Positions 1 to 8,467 of a stretch of 64,000 nucleotides of DNA are shown here, piece by piece (within the stretch, counting starts at the first letter, position 1; each line of letters begins with the position of its first letter). Both the position numbers and the translations under genes were made by a program. Where the stretch lies: contig NZ_JAEQNA010000009.1 in assembly GCF_016722895.1 (NCBI RefSeq), positions 124,001-188,000 on the forward strand, given 5' to 3'. The notes beneath the pieces are model-generated. The model had not been told where the DNA came from. It searched no databases and was given only the letters and a program-made list of their open reading frames with translations. Source of the DNA: Ramlibacter aurantiacus (GTDB lineage Bacteria > Pseudomonadota > Gammaproteobacteria > Burkholderiales > Burkholderiaceae_C).

Positions 1-116
1 CGCACCATGCCGTCCAGTCCGCGCCAGCCCAGCAGGGCCACCAGCGACATCACGAACAGCGCCACCAGCAGCTCCACCAGGGTGAAGCCTCGGTCGGCGG
101 GGATCGAACGTCGCAT
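1..116 (-). CDS. gspJ: Type II secretion minor pseudopilin GspJ, N-terminal part only
   Basis: Only the first 38 or so residues lie in the window; the gene runs off the left edge. The visible part begins MRRSIPADRG and continues with FTLVELLVAL, a class III prepilin leader with a predicted prepilin-peptidase cut after Gly10 followed by the hydrophobic N-terminal helix. Its ATG overlaps the TGA of the preceding gene (TGATG), so it is translationally coupled as the fourth gene of a gspG-H-I-J run. The assignment to GspJ rests on operon order as well as the pilin-like start; the body that would separate GspJ from other minor pseudopilins is not visible. Confidence 0.8.
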   Translation of the reverse strand, partial: MRRSIPADRGFTLVELLVALFVMSLVALLGWRGLDGMV

Positions 117-472
117 CAGTAGCGCCCCACGACGGTCGAGAGCCGCAACAAGGCTTGCCCGCCCTGTCGCACGTGCGCGTCCACGCGCAGGAAGTTGGGG
201 TTGGGCGTGGTGGCGACCGCCAGCACCACCTCGAAGCGCTGATGCGCCTGTTCGCAGGTGCTGGTGCTTTCGCCGACCCCGGGCATCTGGCGCGCGAGCC
301 GCACCCGGCTGAGCTCGTTTTCCGCGCAGATCTGCGCCAGCAGCATGTCGGACTGGCGCAGGGCGTTGCGGGTCAGCGCCTCGGTGGACTGCAGCCCTGC
401 AACCAGGGCAATGGCGACGATGGCCAAGGCAACCAGCACCTCGACCAGCGTGAAGCCGCGCGGGCGCGTCAT
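116..472 (-). CDS. gspI: Type II secretion minor pseudopilin GspI
   Basis: This 118-residue protein starts MTRPRG followed by FTLVEVLVALAI, a short prepilin leader with cleavage expected after Gly6 and Glu at position +5, then a hydrophobic helix. Length and position between gspH and gspJ match GspI, which nucleates the pseudopilus tip with GspJ and GspK in the inner membrane and periplasm. The ATG overlaps the stop of gspH by four bases (ATGA), and its own stop overlaps the gspJ start. I chose the ATG at 472 because the longer open frame upstream lies inside gspH and lacks a leader. Two cysteines are present in the body (near residues 49 and 73). Confidence 0.9.
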   Translation of the reverse strand: MTRPRGFTLVEVLVALAIVAIALVAGLQSTEALTRNALRQSDMLLAQICAENELSRVRLARQMPGVGESTSTCEQAHQRFEVVLAVATTPNPNFLRVDAHVRQGGQALLRLSTVVGRY

Positions 473-945
473 GGCGCGCCCTCGGTGACGATGCGGAACG
501 GTCGCACGCCGCCGGTGGCGACGCGGACACTGCGCTCGGGCGCGGTGGTGGACACCAGCACGACCTCTTGCGGGCCGATGATCGGCTCCGGACCGAGCAC
601 CAACCGGGGCGAGCCGGCCACCGCCACGGTGTCGCTCAACCAATTCTGGGGCAGCGTGCCGGGCATGGCTCCCTGGAACTCGAAGCCGGTCTCGGTGGGC
701 TGCCACAGCACCGGCCGGCCGGTGGATCGCGACTGGGCCCGGGCCGATTCGAAGAGGGCTGCCAGCCGCAATCCTTCGCGCTCGAGCTGGGTGGCGGCTG
801 AGTCTCGAATCGCGAAGGACACGCCCGCGGTGCCGATGGCGATGATCGCCAGGACCACCAGCAGTTCGATCATGGTGAAGCCGCGCGCCAGCAGGCGGGC
901 GCGACTGCTGAGGGCTGGGCTACTGCCAGCTGCCGATGTCGGCAT
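469..945 (-). CDS. gspH: Type II secretion minor pseudopilin GspH
   Basis: The protein carries a prepilin cleavage site LARG followed by FTMIELLVVLAIIAIG, then a soluble beta-rich C-terminal part of GspH type, about 158 residues in all. GspH is a minor pseudopilin of the type II secretion pseudopilus. The start is uncertain: the ATG at 945 overlaps gspG by 26 bases and gives a 22-residue leader; an ATG at 972 gives a longer overlap. No start codon lies between the gspG stop and the cleavage site except rare CTG codons. It sits between gspG and gspI with overlapping ends, consistent with one polycistronic transcript. Confidence 0.85.
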   Translation of the reverse strand: MPTSAAGSSPALSSRARLLARGFTMIELLVVLAIIAIGTAGVSFAIRDSAATQLEREGLRLAALFESARAQSRSTGRPVLWQPTETGFEFQGAMPGTLPQNWLSDTVAVAGSPRLVLGPEPIIGPQEVVLVSTTAPERSVRVATGGVRPFRIVTEGAP

Positions 946-1354
946 TGACGCCTTCACCGCCGGGCTGCCCATCGGCGCCCAGCGACATCACGTCGATCTC
1001 ACCCTTCACGCCGGGGTTGAGGTACTGGTAGGGCCGGCCCCACGGATCGGAGGGCAGCTTTTCCAGGTAGGACTTCCAGTTGGGCGGTACAGGCTGCGTG
1101 GTCGGGCGTTGCACCAGCGCCTGCAGGCCCTGGTCGGCCGTGGGGTAGCGCTGGTTGTCCAGGCGGTAGAGCTTGAGCGCCTGCATCAGGTTGTTGACGT
1201 CGGTGCGCGCGGCCGTCACGCGGGCGTCGTCGGCCCGGTCGAGGACGTTGGGCACGATGAGCGCGGCGAGGACGCCGATGATCACCAGCACCACCATGAG
1301 TTCGATCAGGGTGAAGCCGGCCGCGCGGCGGAGTCGTTTGCCGAGAGACTTCAT
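920..1354 (-). CDS. gspG: Type II secretion major pseudopilin GspG
   Basis: GspG is the major subunit of the type II secretion pseudopilus. This 144-residue protein opens MKSLGKRLRRAAG then FTLIELMVVLVIIGVLAAL, the classic leader and helix. It continues with the family hallmarks ALKLYRLDNQRYPTADQGLQAL, a DPWGRPYQYLNPG segment, and a GADGQPGGEG calcium-binding loop near the C terminus. Length is standard for the family. I chose the ATG at 1354; a TTG six codons further upstream is in frame but has no clear ribosome binding site. It is the first gene of the gspG-H-I-J run and is divergent from the gspC-like gene at 1397, leaving a 42-base shared promoter space. Confidence 0.95.
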   Translation of the reverse strand: MKSLGKRLRRAAGFTLIELMVVLVIIGVLAALIVPNVLDRADDARVTAARTDVNNLMQALKLYRLDNQRYPTADQGLQALVQRPTTQPVPPNWKSYLEKLPSDPWGRPYQYLNPGVKGEIDVMSLGADGQPGGEGVNADIGSWQ

Positions 1355-1396
1355 GTAGGGGAATGAGAACAAGTTGCGGTCAATGATAATCGCGCG

Positions 1397-1867
1397 ATGG
1401 CCAGCACCCTCCCGTTTGGCGGACCCCGGCCCCGCTGGGCCGTCCGCATCACCACCCTCCTGGTGTGGGCGCTGGCCTTGTTCAGCGCCGCCTACTGGAT
1501 CCTGCGCTTCATGGGCACACCGACCGGCGTGGCCAGTGCGCCGCCGGCCCTGCGCAGCCCCCCGCCCGCCAACGCCGATGCCGTCGCGCGCCTGCTAGGC
1601 GGTGGACCCGCCAACACCGCGTCCACAGCCGCGGCGCCCGACCTGGCCGGCCGTTTCGTGCTGACCGGCGTGGTGGCCGACCGGCGGGGCGGCGGTGCCG
1701 CGCTGATCGCGGTCGACGGGCGGCCGCCCCGGCCGTTCCTGGTGGGGGGGCAGGTGACCGAAGGGCTGATCGTGCAGGCGGTGGAAGGTCGCCGCGTGAT
1801 GCTCGGCGCCTCGAGGGGCGGGCCACACGACCTGGTGCTGGAACTGCCGGCGCCCGCGTCGCCTTGA
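1397..1867 (+). CDS. gspC: Type II secretion protein GspC-like (T2SP N/C family)
   Basis: This 156-residue protein has a short cytoplasmic N terminus, one membrane helix at about residues 18-38, a proline-rich periplasmic linker (residues 45-80) and a small periplasmic domain (about 84-150) containing FVLTGVVADRRGGGAALIAVDGRPPRPFLVGG. That pattern is the HR domain of GspC, which links the inner-membrane platform to the GspD secretin. It lacks the C-terminal PDZ domain of long GspC proteins. It is transcribed divergently from gspG, an arrangement also known for gspC in Burkholderia. The role is inferred from the HR-like domain and the position. Confidence 0.8.
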   Translation: MASTLPFGGPRPRWAVRITTLLVWALALFSAAYWILRFMGTPTGVASAPPALRSPPPANADAVARLLGGGPANTASTAAAPDLAGRFVLTGVVADRRGGGAALIAVDGRPPRPFLVGGQVTEGLIVQAVEGRRVMLGASRGGPHDLVLELPAPASP

Positions 1868-1874
1868 CGGTTCT

Positions 1875-3419
1875 TCAGCCGCCGAGGAAAAGGCGGTAGA
1901 CCGGGTTGTCGGTCTCGTCGACATAGGGATAGCCAAGCGTCTCCAGGAAGTTCTTGAACGCCTGGTGATCGGCCTGCGGCACCTGCATGCCCACCAGGAT
2001 GCGGCCGTAGTCGGCCCCCTGGTTGCGGTAGTGGAACAAGGTGATGTTCCAGCCAGGCCGCATGTGCGAGAGAAACTTCAGCAGGGCACCGGGCCGTTCG
2101 GGGAACACGAAGCGCAGCAGGCGTTCGTCGCGGGCCAGGGTGGAGTGGCCGCCGACCATGTGCCGGACGTGCTCCTTGGCCAGCTCGTCGTGGGTGAGGT
2201 CGAGCGCCTTGAAGCCCTGCCGGGTGAAGTTGTTCGCAATCCGGCCGGACTCGCCCTTGCCATGGGTGGTGAGGCCGACAAACACGTGCGCTTCGGCCGT
2301 GTCGCTGATGCGGTAGTTGAACTCCGTCACGTTGCGCATGCCACCGGGCAGGCCGCCGATGGTTTCGCAGAAGCGCTTGAAGCTGCCGCGTTCTTCGGGA
2401 ATCGTCACTGCGAGCAGGGCTTCGCGTTCTTCACCGACCTCGGCCCGCTCGGCGACGAAGCGCAGGCGATCGAAGTTCATGTTGGCGCCGCACAGGATGG
2501 CGGCGTAGGTCTGGCCGCGCGTCTTGTGCTCGGACACGTATTGCTTGATGGCGGCCACGGCCATGGCGCCGGCCGGCTCCACGATGCTGCGGGTGTCGAC
2601 GAAGACGTCCTTGATGGCGGCGCAGACGGCGTCGGTGTCCACGGAGATGTAGCCGTCGACCAGATCGCCGGCGACACGGAATGTCTCTTCGCCCACCAGC
2701 TTCACGGCCGTGCCGTCGGAGAACAGCCCGACATCGGAAAGGGTGACGCGCTTCTTCGCGTTGACCGACTGCAGCATGGCGTCGGAGTCGTTCATCTGCA
2801 CGCCGATCACCTTGATCTCGGGGCGCAGGGCCTTGATGTAGCTGGCCACCCCGGCGATCAGGCCCCCGCCTCCGATGGCCACGAACACGGCATCGAGCGG
2901 GCCCTGGTGCTGGCGCAGGATCTCCATGGCGATGGTGCCCTGGCCGGCGATGACGTCGGGGTCGTCGAAAGGATGGACGAAGGTCAATCCCTGCGCCTGC
3001 TCGAGCTCCATGGCGTGCGCGTGGGCATCGGAATAGCTGTCGCCATGCAGGACGACCTCGCCGCCCAGGGCCTTGACGGCGTCCACCTTGAGTTGCGGCG
3101 TGGTCACCGGCATCACGATCACGGCGCGCGAGCCCAGGCGGTGTGCGGACAGGGCCACACCCTGCGCATGGTTGCCGGCCGAGGCGCAGATCACACCCCG
3201 CTCGAGCTGCTCTTGCGTGAGGTGTGCCATCTTGTTGTAGGCGCCACGCAGCTTGAAGCTGAAGACCGGTTGCTGGTCCTCGCGCTTCAGGAGGATCTTG
3301 TTGTGCAGCCGACGGGAGAGATTGCGGGCCGGCTCCAGTGCCGACTCGACGGCCACGTCGTACACGCGGGCCGTGAGGATCTTCTTCAAGTAGTCGGCCG
3401 GCTGCAGGTGCTTCTTCAT
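1875..3419 (-). CDS. ilvA: Threonine ammonia-lyase, biosynthetic (IlvA)
   Basis: IlvA deaminates L-threonine to 2-oxobutanoate, the first step of isoleucine synthesis. The 514-residue length matches the long, isoleucine-regulated biosynthetic form. The PLP lysine is in SFKLRGAYNK (about Lys56), the phosphate loop is GGGGL (near residue 189), and the C-terminal third holds the two ACT-like regulatory repeats (ERPGALLKFL and the related EERGSFKRFC motif). I chose the ATG at 3419 because it begins the conserved KKHLQPADYLKKIL start; an open frame continues 43 codons upstream but passes through a terminator hairpin. The gene is convergent with the gspC-like gene, seven bases away. Confidence 0.97.
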   Translation of the reverse strand: MKKHLQPADYLKKILTARVYDVAVESALEPARNLSRRLHNKILLKREDQQPVFSFKLRGAYNKMAHLTQEQLERGVICASAGNHAQGVALSAHRLGSRAVIVMPVTTPQLKVDAVKALGGEVVLHGDSYSDAHAHAMELEQAQGLTFVHPFDDPDVIAGQGTIAMEILRQHQGPLDAVFVAIGGGGLIAGVASYIKALRPEIKVIGVQMNDSDAMLQSVNAKKRVTLSDVGLFSDGTAVKLVGEETFRVAGDLVDGYISVDTDAVCAAIKDVFVDTRSIVEPAGAMAVAAIKQYVSEHKTRGQTYAAILCGANMNFDRLRFVAERAEVGEEREALLAVTIPEERGSFKRFCETIGGLPGGMRNVTEFNYRISDTAEAHVFVGLTTHGKGESGRIANNFTRQGFKALDLTHDELAKEHVRHMVGGHSTLARDERLLRFVFPERPGALLKFLSHMRPGWNITLFHYRNQGADYGRILVGMQVPQADHQAFKNFLETLGYPYVDETDNPVYRLFLGG

Positions 3420-3474
3420 GAGGCGGCAATCATATGCGTGCGTCTCCAGCCTCCTGGCGCCACGTCCGGTCCAG

Positions 3475-3565
3475 AAAAAAGCCCCCGGCCCTTGCGAGCC
3501 GGAGGCTAAATCCACCAACGAGAGGTGGAGGAGACAATCGGTGCACAACGCGTCGTTATGCTTGG
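3475..3565 (-). ncRNA. Candidate small RNA or ilvA leader with intrinsic terminator
   Basis: On the minus strand a TATACT box (3571-3576) could start a transcript near 3565. It would carry a CU-rich stretch (GTCTCCTCC), a hairpin with arms 3524-3529 and 3511-3516, and a GC-rich hairpin (3498-3506 with 3481-3489, one G-U pair) followed by six T residues at 3475-3480. That is the layout of an intrinsically terminated RNA of about 90 nucleotides, with an anti-Shine-Dalgarno-like CTCCTCC segment. It ends 56 bases before the ilvA start, so it could instead be a leader that attenuates ilvA. No leader peptide with a stop and start is convincing. Promoter -35 is poor. The RNA is a prediction from sequence only. 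Confidence 0.45.
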
Positions 3566-3583
3566 AGGCGAGTATACGCGACC

Positions 3584-3604
3584 GACTTGTTGCGACGCAG
3601 CAAG
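3584..3604. promoter_or_regulatory. Inverted repeat, possible operator
   Basis: The sequence contains the near-perfect inverted repeat TTGTTGCG-A-CGCAGCAA, eight-base arms with one mismatch, between the OsmC gene and the candidate small RNA promoter. It is placed where a repressor could affect the minus-strand TATACT box. I cannot name the regulator. Confidence 0.25.
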
Positions 3605-3667
3605 CAAGTGTGCATGAAGCAACAGTTTGGCAATGCGGCGCCGGCCGCCGATCGAGGAGTTAACACA

Positions 3668-4117
3668 ATGGAATGCACGGTGAGCTGGACCGGCGCCACG
3701 GGCGCACGGTCAGGGATGGGGTTCCTGGCCGAAACGGGCAGCGGGCATGTACTGATGATGGACGGAGCCCCCGATGCCGGCAAGCCGGAGCAAGGTGGCC
3801 AGAACCTTGCTCCGCGCCCCATGGAAACGGTATTGGCCGGCACCGGGGGCTGCGCCGCCTATGACGTGGTGCTGATCCTGCGGCGTGGCCGGCACGACGT
3901 GCGCGGATGCACGGTCAAGCTCGAGGCCGACCGGGCCGGCTCGGATCCCAAGGTGTTCACCAAGCTTCATATGCACTTCAAGGTTGCCGGCAAGAACATG
4001 CCGGCGTCGGCGGTGGAGCGCGCCGTTGCATTGAGTCATGAGAAGTACTGCTCGGCCAGCGCCATGCTGGCCAAGACCGCGGAGATCACCACCAGTTTCG
4101 AGGTGGTGGAGGCATGA
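3668..4117 (+). CDS. OsmC family protein
   Basis: OsmC-family proteins are small cytoplasmic enzymes, some of which reduce organic hydroperoxides using paired cysteines. This 149-residue protein has the family fold markers: METVLAGTGGCAAYDVV with a conserved Cys at the helix start, and a second conserved Cys in LSHEKYCSASAML near the C terminus. The sequence resembles the YhfA-like branch rather than Ohr, which occurs separately at 34.7 kb. A GAGGAG ribosome binding site lies 9 bases before the ATG. It is convergent with coq7. Substrate is not evident from sequence. Confidence 0.9.
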   Translation: MECTVSWTGATGARSGMGFLAETGSGHVLMMDGAPDAGKPEQGGQNLAPRPMETVLAGTGGCAAYDVVLILRRGRHDVRGCTVKLEADRAGSDPKVFTKLHMHFKVAGKNMPASAVERAVALSHEKYCSASAMLAKTAEITTSFEVVEA

Positions 4118-4120
4118 GGG

Positions 4121-4738
4121 TCAGATATGGTGGGCCGTGGTGGTCATCACCTTGGCCGCCAGTCGCATCAGCCCTTTGACGGGCGCGGGCAGTTCAGCCG
4201 CACCGGCCTTGAAGGCCGCAGCCGCATGCGCGGCTTCATCGACCTTCATTTGCTGCACGACGGCCCGCGACGCCTGGTCTTCGGGCGCTAGCCGCTCCAG
4301 GTGGCCGTCGAGGTGCGCTTCGACCTGGCGTTCGGTCTCGACGACGAACCCCAGGCTGATACGGTCGCCGAAGCGGCCAGCGAGCAGCCCGAAGCCGAAC
4401 GCGCCGGCGTACCAGAGGGGGTTCAGCAAGGAGGGACGGCCGCCAAGCTCATCGATGCGCGTGCGTGTCCAGGCGAGATGGTCGGTCTCCTCGCGTGCCG
4501 CTGCCTCGAAGTGCCGGCGCAGCGCCGGGTCGCGGGTTGCCAGGGCTTGCGCGGTGTACAGCGCCTGGGCGCAGACCTCACCCACATGATTGACCCGCAT
4601 CAGCGCCGCAGCTTCGGATTGCTGCTGCGACGTGAGCCGTCCGTCGCCCAACTCGGCGCCCGGGTAGGTTCGGGTGGCTGGCGACTTGGCGAAGAGCGTG
4701 CGCAGCGCGCCGTCGGCGGCGTTCAACAGGCGATCCAT
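4121..4738 (-). CDS. coq7: Demethoxyubiquinol hydroxylase Coq7
   Basis: Coq7 performs the final ring hydroxylation of ubiquinone synthesis, converting 2-polyprenyl-3-methyl-6-methoxy-1,4-benzoquinol to the trihydroxy form, at the inner membrane. The 205-residue protein has the ferritin-like di-iron carboxylate ligands in two repeats: [13 protein letters not shown] and REETDHLAW in the first half, [13 protein letters not shown] and DEAAHAAAA in the second. This is the expected length for the betaproteobacterial enzyme. It stands alone and is convergent with the OsmC gene, three bases apart, with no terminator visible between them. Confidence 0.96.
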   Translation of the reverse strand: MDRLLNAADGALRTLFAKSPATRTYPGAELGDGRLTSQQQSEAAALMRVNHVGEVCAQALYTAQALATRDPALRRHFEAAAREETDHLAWTRTRIDELGGRPSLLNPLWYAGAFGFGLLAGRFGDRISLGFVVETERQVEAHLDGHLERLAPEDQASRAVVQQMKVDEAAHAAAAFKAGAAELPAPVKGLMRLAAKVMTTTAHHI

Positions 4739-4982
4739 GGCGGCAGTGTAGGGCCGCCGATAAGCTTCCGAGGCATCCCAGATGCCCGGCCATGTTCTCG
4801 CTTCCTGTTGTCCGACTGCAACGGAACACGCTTCGACGGGCTAAATACTTTGCGCGGCTCAGATCGGTTCTGGTGCAATAGCCCCAGCTTCCGAAAAGGA
4901 GGTTGGCCCGGGGTCCGGCATGAGCATCGATGCCTGCAGTTCCGCGAGACCGGCGCCCTTGTTTAACCTTGGAGAAACTTGC

Positions 4983-6074
4983 ATGAAAAAGACTCTCGTC
5001 GCGATGGCCGTGATGGCTGCCGCCGGTGCTGCTTCGGCCCAATCTTCCGTCACCATGTTCGGTATCGTCGACGTGACCGTGCAATACGGCACCGGTGACA
5101 GCAACCGCCTGAGCATCCAGCCCAACGGTCACTCGGCCAGCCGCCTCGGCATCCGTGGCGTGGAAGACCTCGGTGGTGGCCTGAGCGCCAACTTCTGGCT
5201 GGAAGCCGGCATCGAGCCCGACACCGGTGTCGGCCAGCCGAGCAACGTCAACAACCAGGCCAACCCCACCCCCCTGACCGCTGGTCTCCAGGGCATCATG
5301 TTCAACCGTCGTTCCACCATCGGCCTGGCCGGTGGCTTCGGTGAAATCCGCCTGGGCCGTGACTACATGGGCCACTTCTGGGCGCACACCGCCTACGACC
5401 CGATGGGTGCCAACGGCGTCGGTGCCAGCCTGGCCTTCGTGAACCACATCGCTGCCTGGCCGACCGCCACCCGCGCGTCCAACAGCATCCACTACCTGCT
5501 GCCCGCCAACATCGGCGGCTTCTATGGCCAAGTGGGCTATCACCTGGGTGACAACCTGCGCAACGGCGCCGCCACCGAAGACGACGGCAACGGCTACAGC
5601 GCCCGCCTCGGCTACGCCGCAGGTCCGTTCGACGTGTCCGCCGCCTTCGGCCGTGCAGACTACGCGTCCACCGCCACCACCGGCGACGTGACCACCTGGA
5701 ACGTCGGCGGCAGCTGGAACTTCGGCGTGGCCAAGGCCTCCGCCATGTACAGCCGCACCGAGATCGACTCCCTGGCCGCCACGGCGACCCGTGAGCTGAA
5801 CTCCTGGGTGGCTGGCGTGAACGTGCCGGTCGGCACCGGCGAAATCCGCGCCGCCTACTCGCAGTCCGAGTTCACCCTGGGCACCGGCGCCGAGCCGCGC
5901 AGCCGCAAGGTCGCGCTGGGCTACGTCCACAACCTGTCCAAGCGCACCGCCGTGTACACCTCGGTCGCTCACCTGCGCAACAACGGTGGCGCCTCTGCCG
6001 CTCTGGGTCGCGCCACCGTCAGCGCCAATGGCAAGTCCAGCGGCGTCGACATCGGCGTTCGCCACGCCTTCTGA
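4983..6074 (+). CDS. Gram-negative trimeric porin
   Basis: The 363-residue protein is an outer membrane general porin of the betaproteobacterial OmpC/Omp32 type. It begins with a signal peptide MKKTLVAMAVMAAAGAASA, cleaved before QSSVTMFGIVDV, the standard first beta strand. Further markers are SRLGIRGVEDLGGGL, the loop-3 region after FGEIRLGRDYMG, and a C-terminal phenylalanine in VRHAF, which is the assembly signal recognised by BamA. I chose the ATG at 4983 because it starts the signal peptide. Codon choice is strongly biased to C-ending codons, as is usual for an abundant protein. A strong terminator follows. Confidence 0.95.
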   Translation: MKKTLVAMAVMAAAGAASAQSSVTMFGIVDVTVQYGTGDSNRLSIQPNGHSASRLGIRGVEDLGGGLSANFWLEAGIEPDTGVGQPSNVNNQANPTPLTAGLQGIMFNRRSTIGLAGGFGEIRLGRDYMGHFWAHTAYDPMGANGVGASLAFVNHIAAWPTATRASNSIHYLLPANIGGFYGQVGYHLGDNLRNGAATEDDGNGYSARLGYAAGPFDVSAAFGRADYASTATTGDVTTWNVGGSWNFGVAKASAMYSRTEIDSLAATATRELNSWVAGVNVPVGTGEIRAAYSQSEFTLGTGAEPRSRKVALGYVHNLSKRTAVYTSVAHLRNNGGASAALGRATVSANGKSSGVDIGVRHAF

Positions 6075-6113
6075 TCGACAGGCCGGTATCCGCCGGCTTG
6101 AAGATGAAGAAAC

Positions 6114-6143
6114 TTGAAAGCCGCCTTCGGGCGGCTTTTTTTC
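6114..6143 (+). terminator. Rho-independent terminator after the porin gene
   Basis: A perfect stem AAGCCGCC / GGCGGCTT closes on a TTCG tetraloop and is followed by a run of T residues. It lies 43 bases downstream of the porin stop on the same strand. Confidence 0.93.
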
Positions 6144-6197
6144 ATGTGTAGGGAGCCACGAAGCCACCGCCCCGAGTTGGCTGCATCTTTGAATCTC

Positions 6198-6977
6198 ATG
6201 AGCCGTGACTGGAAACTGATCGCCGTGCCTTTGATAGCCGCCTTGGTGGGCGGCTGCGCGACCACTCCACCAGGAGTCGAGATCGGTCGCAGTCCCTGGG
6301 CCGAAGAATCTCGTCTGGCGGGCGCTGCCGTCGAGCCGCGCGGTCCTTGGCACCACCAGGCGTTTCCGGGAAAGAAGCGCACGACATTCAGCTACGCGCG
6401 CAAGGATGGGCGCCATGCGGTTCGGGCACAGTCCGCTGCCTCCGCGAGTGCGCTGCGCCAGCGGCTTCATGTGCCACCGCACGCGCTTGGCCAATTGCGC
6501 TTTTCCTGGTGGGTGCCGGCCTTGATCGAGCAGGCGGACATGCGCCTGCGCGATGCCGATGATTCGCCGGTGCGGGTGGTATTGGTGTTCGAGGGCGATC
6601 GTTCACGTTTGTCGCCGCGCAACGCCATGCTGTCGGAGTTGGCGCAGGCCGTCACGGGTGAGCCGCTGCCCTACGCGACCCTGATGTACGTGTGGAGCAA
6701 CCAGCGGCCAGTCGGCGACGTGATTGTCAATCCGCGCACGGACCGCATCCGCAAGCTGGTCGTGCAGTCCGGAGGGGACAAGCTCAAGCATTGGCTGGAC
6801 TACGAGCGCGACATCCGCTCCGACTTCGAGCGTGTGTTCGGCGAACCGCCTGGGGCCTTGGTCGGCCTCGGTCTGATGACCGACAGCGACAACACGGGCG
6901 CTCACACACAGGCCTGGTACGGCCCCGTGAAGCTCAGCACGTCCCGAGGAACGGAGGCTGAGGGCGGCACTTTCTAA
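6198..6977 (+). CDS. DUF3047 domain lipoprotein
   Basis: This 259-residue protein starts with a short signal peptide and a lipobox, AALVGGCATTPP, so it is predicted to be a lipoprotein with the acylated Cys at residue 17. The rest matches the DUF3047 family: a LRFSWWVPALIEQADMRLRDADDSPVRVVLVFEGD stretch and a C-terminal GLGLMTDSDNTGAHTQAWYGPV motif. The family fold resembles carbohydrate-binding beta sandwiches, but no function is established. It is preceded by the porin terminator, so it is probably transcribed on its own. No clear ribosome binding site precedes the ATG. Confidence 0.85.
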   Translation: MSRDWKLIAVPLIAALVGGCATTPPGVEIGRSPWAEESRLAGAAVEPRGPWHHQAFPGKKRTTFSYARKDGRHAVRAQSAASASALRQRLHVPPHALGQLRFSWWVPALIEQADMRLRDADDSPVRVVLVFEGDRSRLSPRNAMLSELAQAVTGEPLPYATLMYVWSNQRPVGDVIVNPRTDRIRKLVVQSGGDKLKHWLDYERDIRSDFERVFGEPPGALVGLGLMTDSDNTGAHTQAWYGPVKLSTSRGTEAEGGTF

Positions 6978-7216
6978 GGGTGGTTCGGCCGCATGTCCGC
7001 CGTTCTGGAATGCTGCCTCGCCAGGGCGGACTTGAACGCTTCATCCCCCGTCTCGCGCGTGCTCTGCTAGCATGATTTCGCATTGCTTGAACTGCTCATG
7101 CTCGTCTTCATTTCGCGTGGCACGCGGCGAACCAGCCGCTCCCCTCGACCTCTCGGAATCCGGCGGCCGCCGAGCGCCGTAGCGGCCGCGCCAATCCATG
7201 GCCAAGGATCGCGTCC

Positions 7217-8452
7217 ATGATGCCAGTCGCCGCCCCTCGCCTGAAGGCGAACGGCCGAGCCTTCGCGCACATCGCCCAGTACCACCCGGAGCTCACGGCC
7301 CTGCGGCGTGACCTGCACGCCCATCCGGAGCTGGGTTTCGAAGAGATCTATACCGCCGCGCGTGTGGTCGAAGCCTTGCGGGTGATCGGCGTGGACGAGA
7401 TCCACACCGGCATTGGAAAGACGGGCGTCGTCGGCGTGATCCACGGCCGTGGCGCGGGGCGCCGGATGATCGGCCTGCGCGCCGACATGGACGCCCTCAC
7501 CATGTCGGAGAGCAACGACTTTCCCTGGAGGTCCACGCGGCCCGGGATGATGCATGGTTGCGGTCATGACGGGCATACGGCCATGTTGATCGGTGCCGCC
7601 CGTTACCTCGCCGAGACACGGCAGTTCGACGGCAGCGCCGTCCTCATCTTCCAGCCAGGTGAAGAGGGACTGGCCGGGGCCCGCGCCATGGTGCAGGACG
7701 GGTTGTTCGACCGTTTCCCCGTCGAGGCCGTGTTCGCCATGCACAACTGGCCGGCGCTCAAGCCGGGGATGGTCGGCACGAACCCGGGCGCGATGATGGC
7801 GGCGGCAGACCGTGTGACCATCGAGATCACGGGCAAGGGAGGCCACGGCGCCCATCCGTATCTCGCCGTCGATCCCGTGCTGGTGGCGGCCCACATCATT
7901 ACCGCAGCACAGAGCATCATCTCGCGCAACGTCAGGCCCACGGACGGCGCGGTGGTCAGCCTCTGTGCGATGCAGGCGGGCGATCTGCATGCCATGAGCG
8001 TGATCCCGAACCGGGCCACCCTCGTGGGCACCGTGCGCAGCTTTCGACCCAATGTGCAGGACCTGCTGGAGCGTCGCCTGACCGAGCTGTGCAGCGCTGT
8101 CGCGCTGGGCTTCGGAGCCACGGCCGTCGTGAACTACGAGCGGATCTACCCGGCGACCGTGAACACCCCGGACCAGGCCCTGTTCGCCTGCGAGGTCGCC
8201 GAGGCGGTGGTCGGTCCCGACAACGTGCTGCGCGACCTCGAGCCCAGCCTCGGGTCGGAAGACTTCTCGTTCATGCTGCAGGTCAAGCCGGGTGCGTACC
8301 TGCGCCTCGGCCAGGGTGGTGAAGGCAGCTGCATGCTGCACAACAACCGCTATGACTTCAATGACGAGATCCTGCCCCTGGGCGCCGCCCTGCATGCCAG
8401 CCTGGTCGAACAAGCCCTGCCGCTGGCGCCGGCCCTGCCGCACGGTGCATGA
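7217..8452 (+). CDS. M20 family amidohydrolase (hippurate hydrolase-like)
   Basis: This 411-residue metallohydrolase of the M20D group likely removes N-acyl groups from amino acids. Metal ligands are visible in MHGCGHDGHTAML, where Cys and His bind the dinuclear centre, in FQPGEEGLAGA with the catalytic Glu pair, in AMHNWPAL, and in the C-terminal SEDFSFML with its Asp region and HNNRYDFND. The dimerisation domain is about residues 190-300 (GKGGHGAHPYLAVDPV). Two ATG codons stand in tandem at the start. It is followed by, and convergent with, the truncated RpiR-type regulator. The substrate is not known; hippurate, IAA-amino acids and acetyl-amino acids are all possible for this family. Confidence 0.92.
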   Translation: MMPVAAPRLKANGRAFAHIAQYHPELTALRRDLHAHPELGFEEIYTAARVVEALRVIGVDEIHTGIGKTGVVGVIHGRGAGRRMIGLRADMDALTMSESNDFPWRSTRPGMMHGCGHDGHTAMLIGAARYLAETRQFDGSAVLIFQPGEEGLAGARAMVQDGLFDRFPVEAVFAMHNWPALKPGMVGTNPGAMMAAADRVTIEITGKGGHGAHPYLAVDPVLVAAHIITAAQSIISRNVRPTDGAVVSLCAMQAGDLHAMSVIPNRATLVGTVRSFRPNVQDLLERRLTELCSAVALGFGATAVVNYERIYPATVNTPDQALFACEVAEAVVGPDNVLRDLEPSLGSEDFSFMLQVKPGAYLRLGQGGEGSCMLHNNRYDFNDEILPLGAALHASLVEQALPLAPALPHGA

Positions 8453-8467
8453 GCCCGCACCAGATCG

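Noticed and set aside
3418..3663. A plus-strand 40-codon ORF starting at a GTG after the GGAGGAGACA segment near 3530
   Set aside because: It has a good ribosome binding site, but the sequence is explained better by the minus-strand RNA and its protein has no recognisable feature and overlaps the OsmC start.
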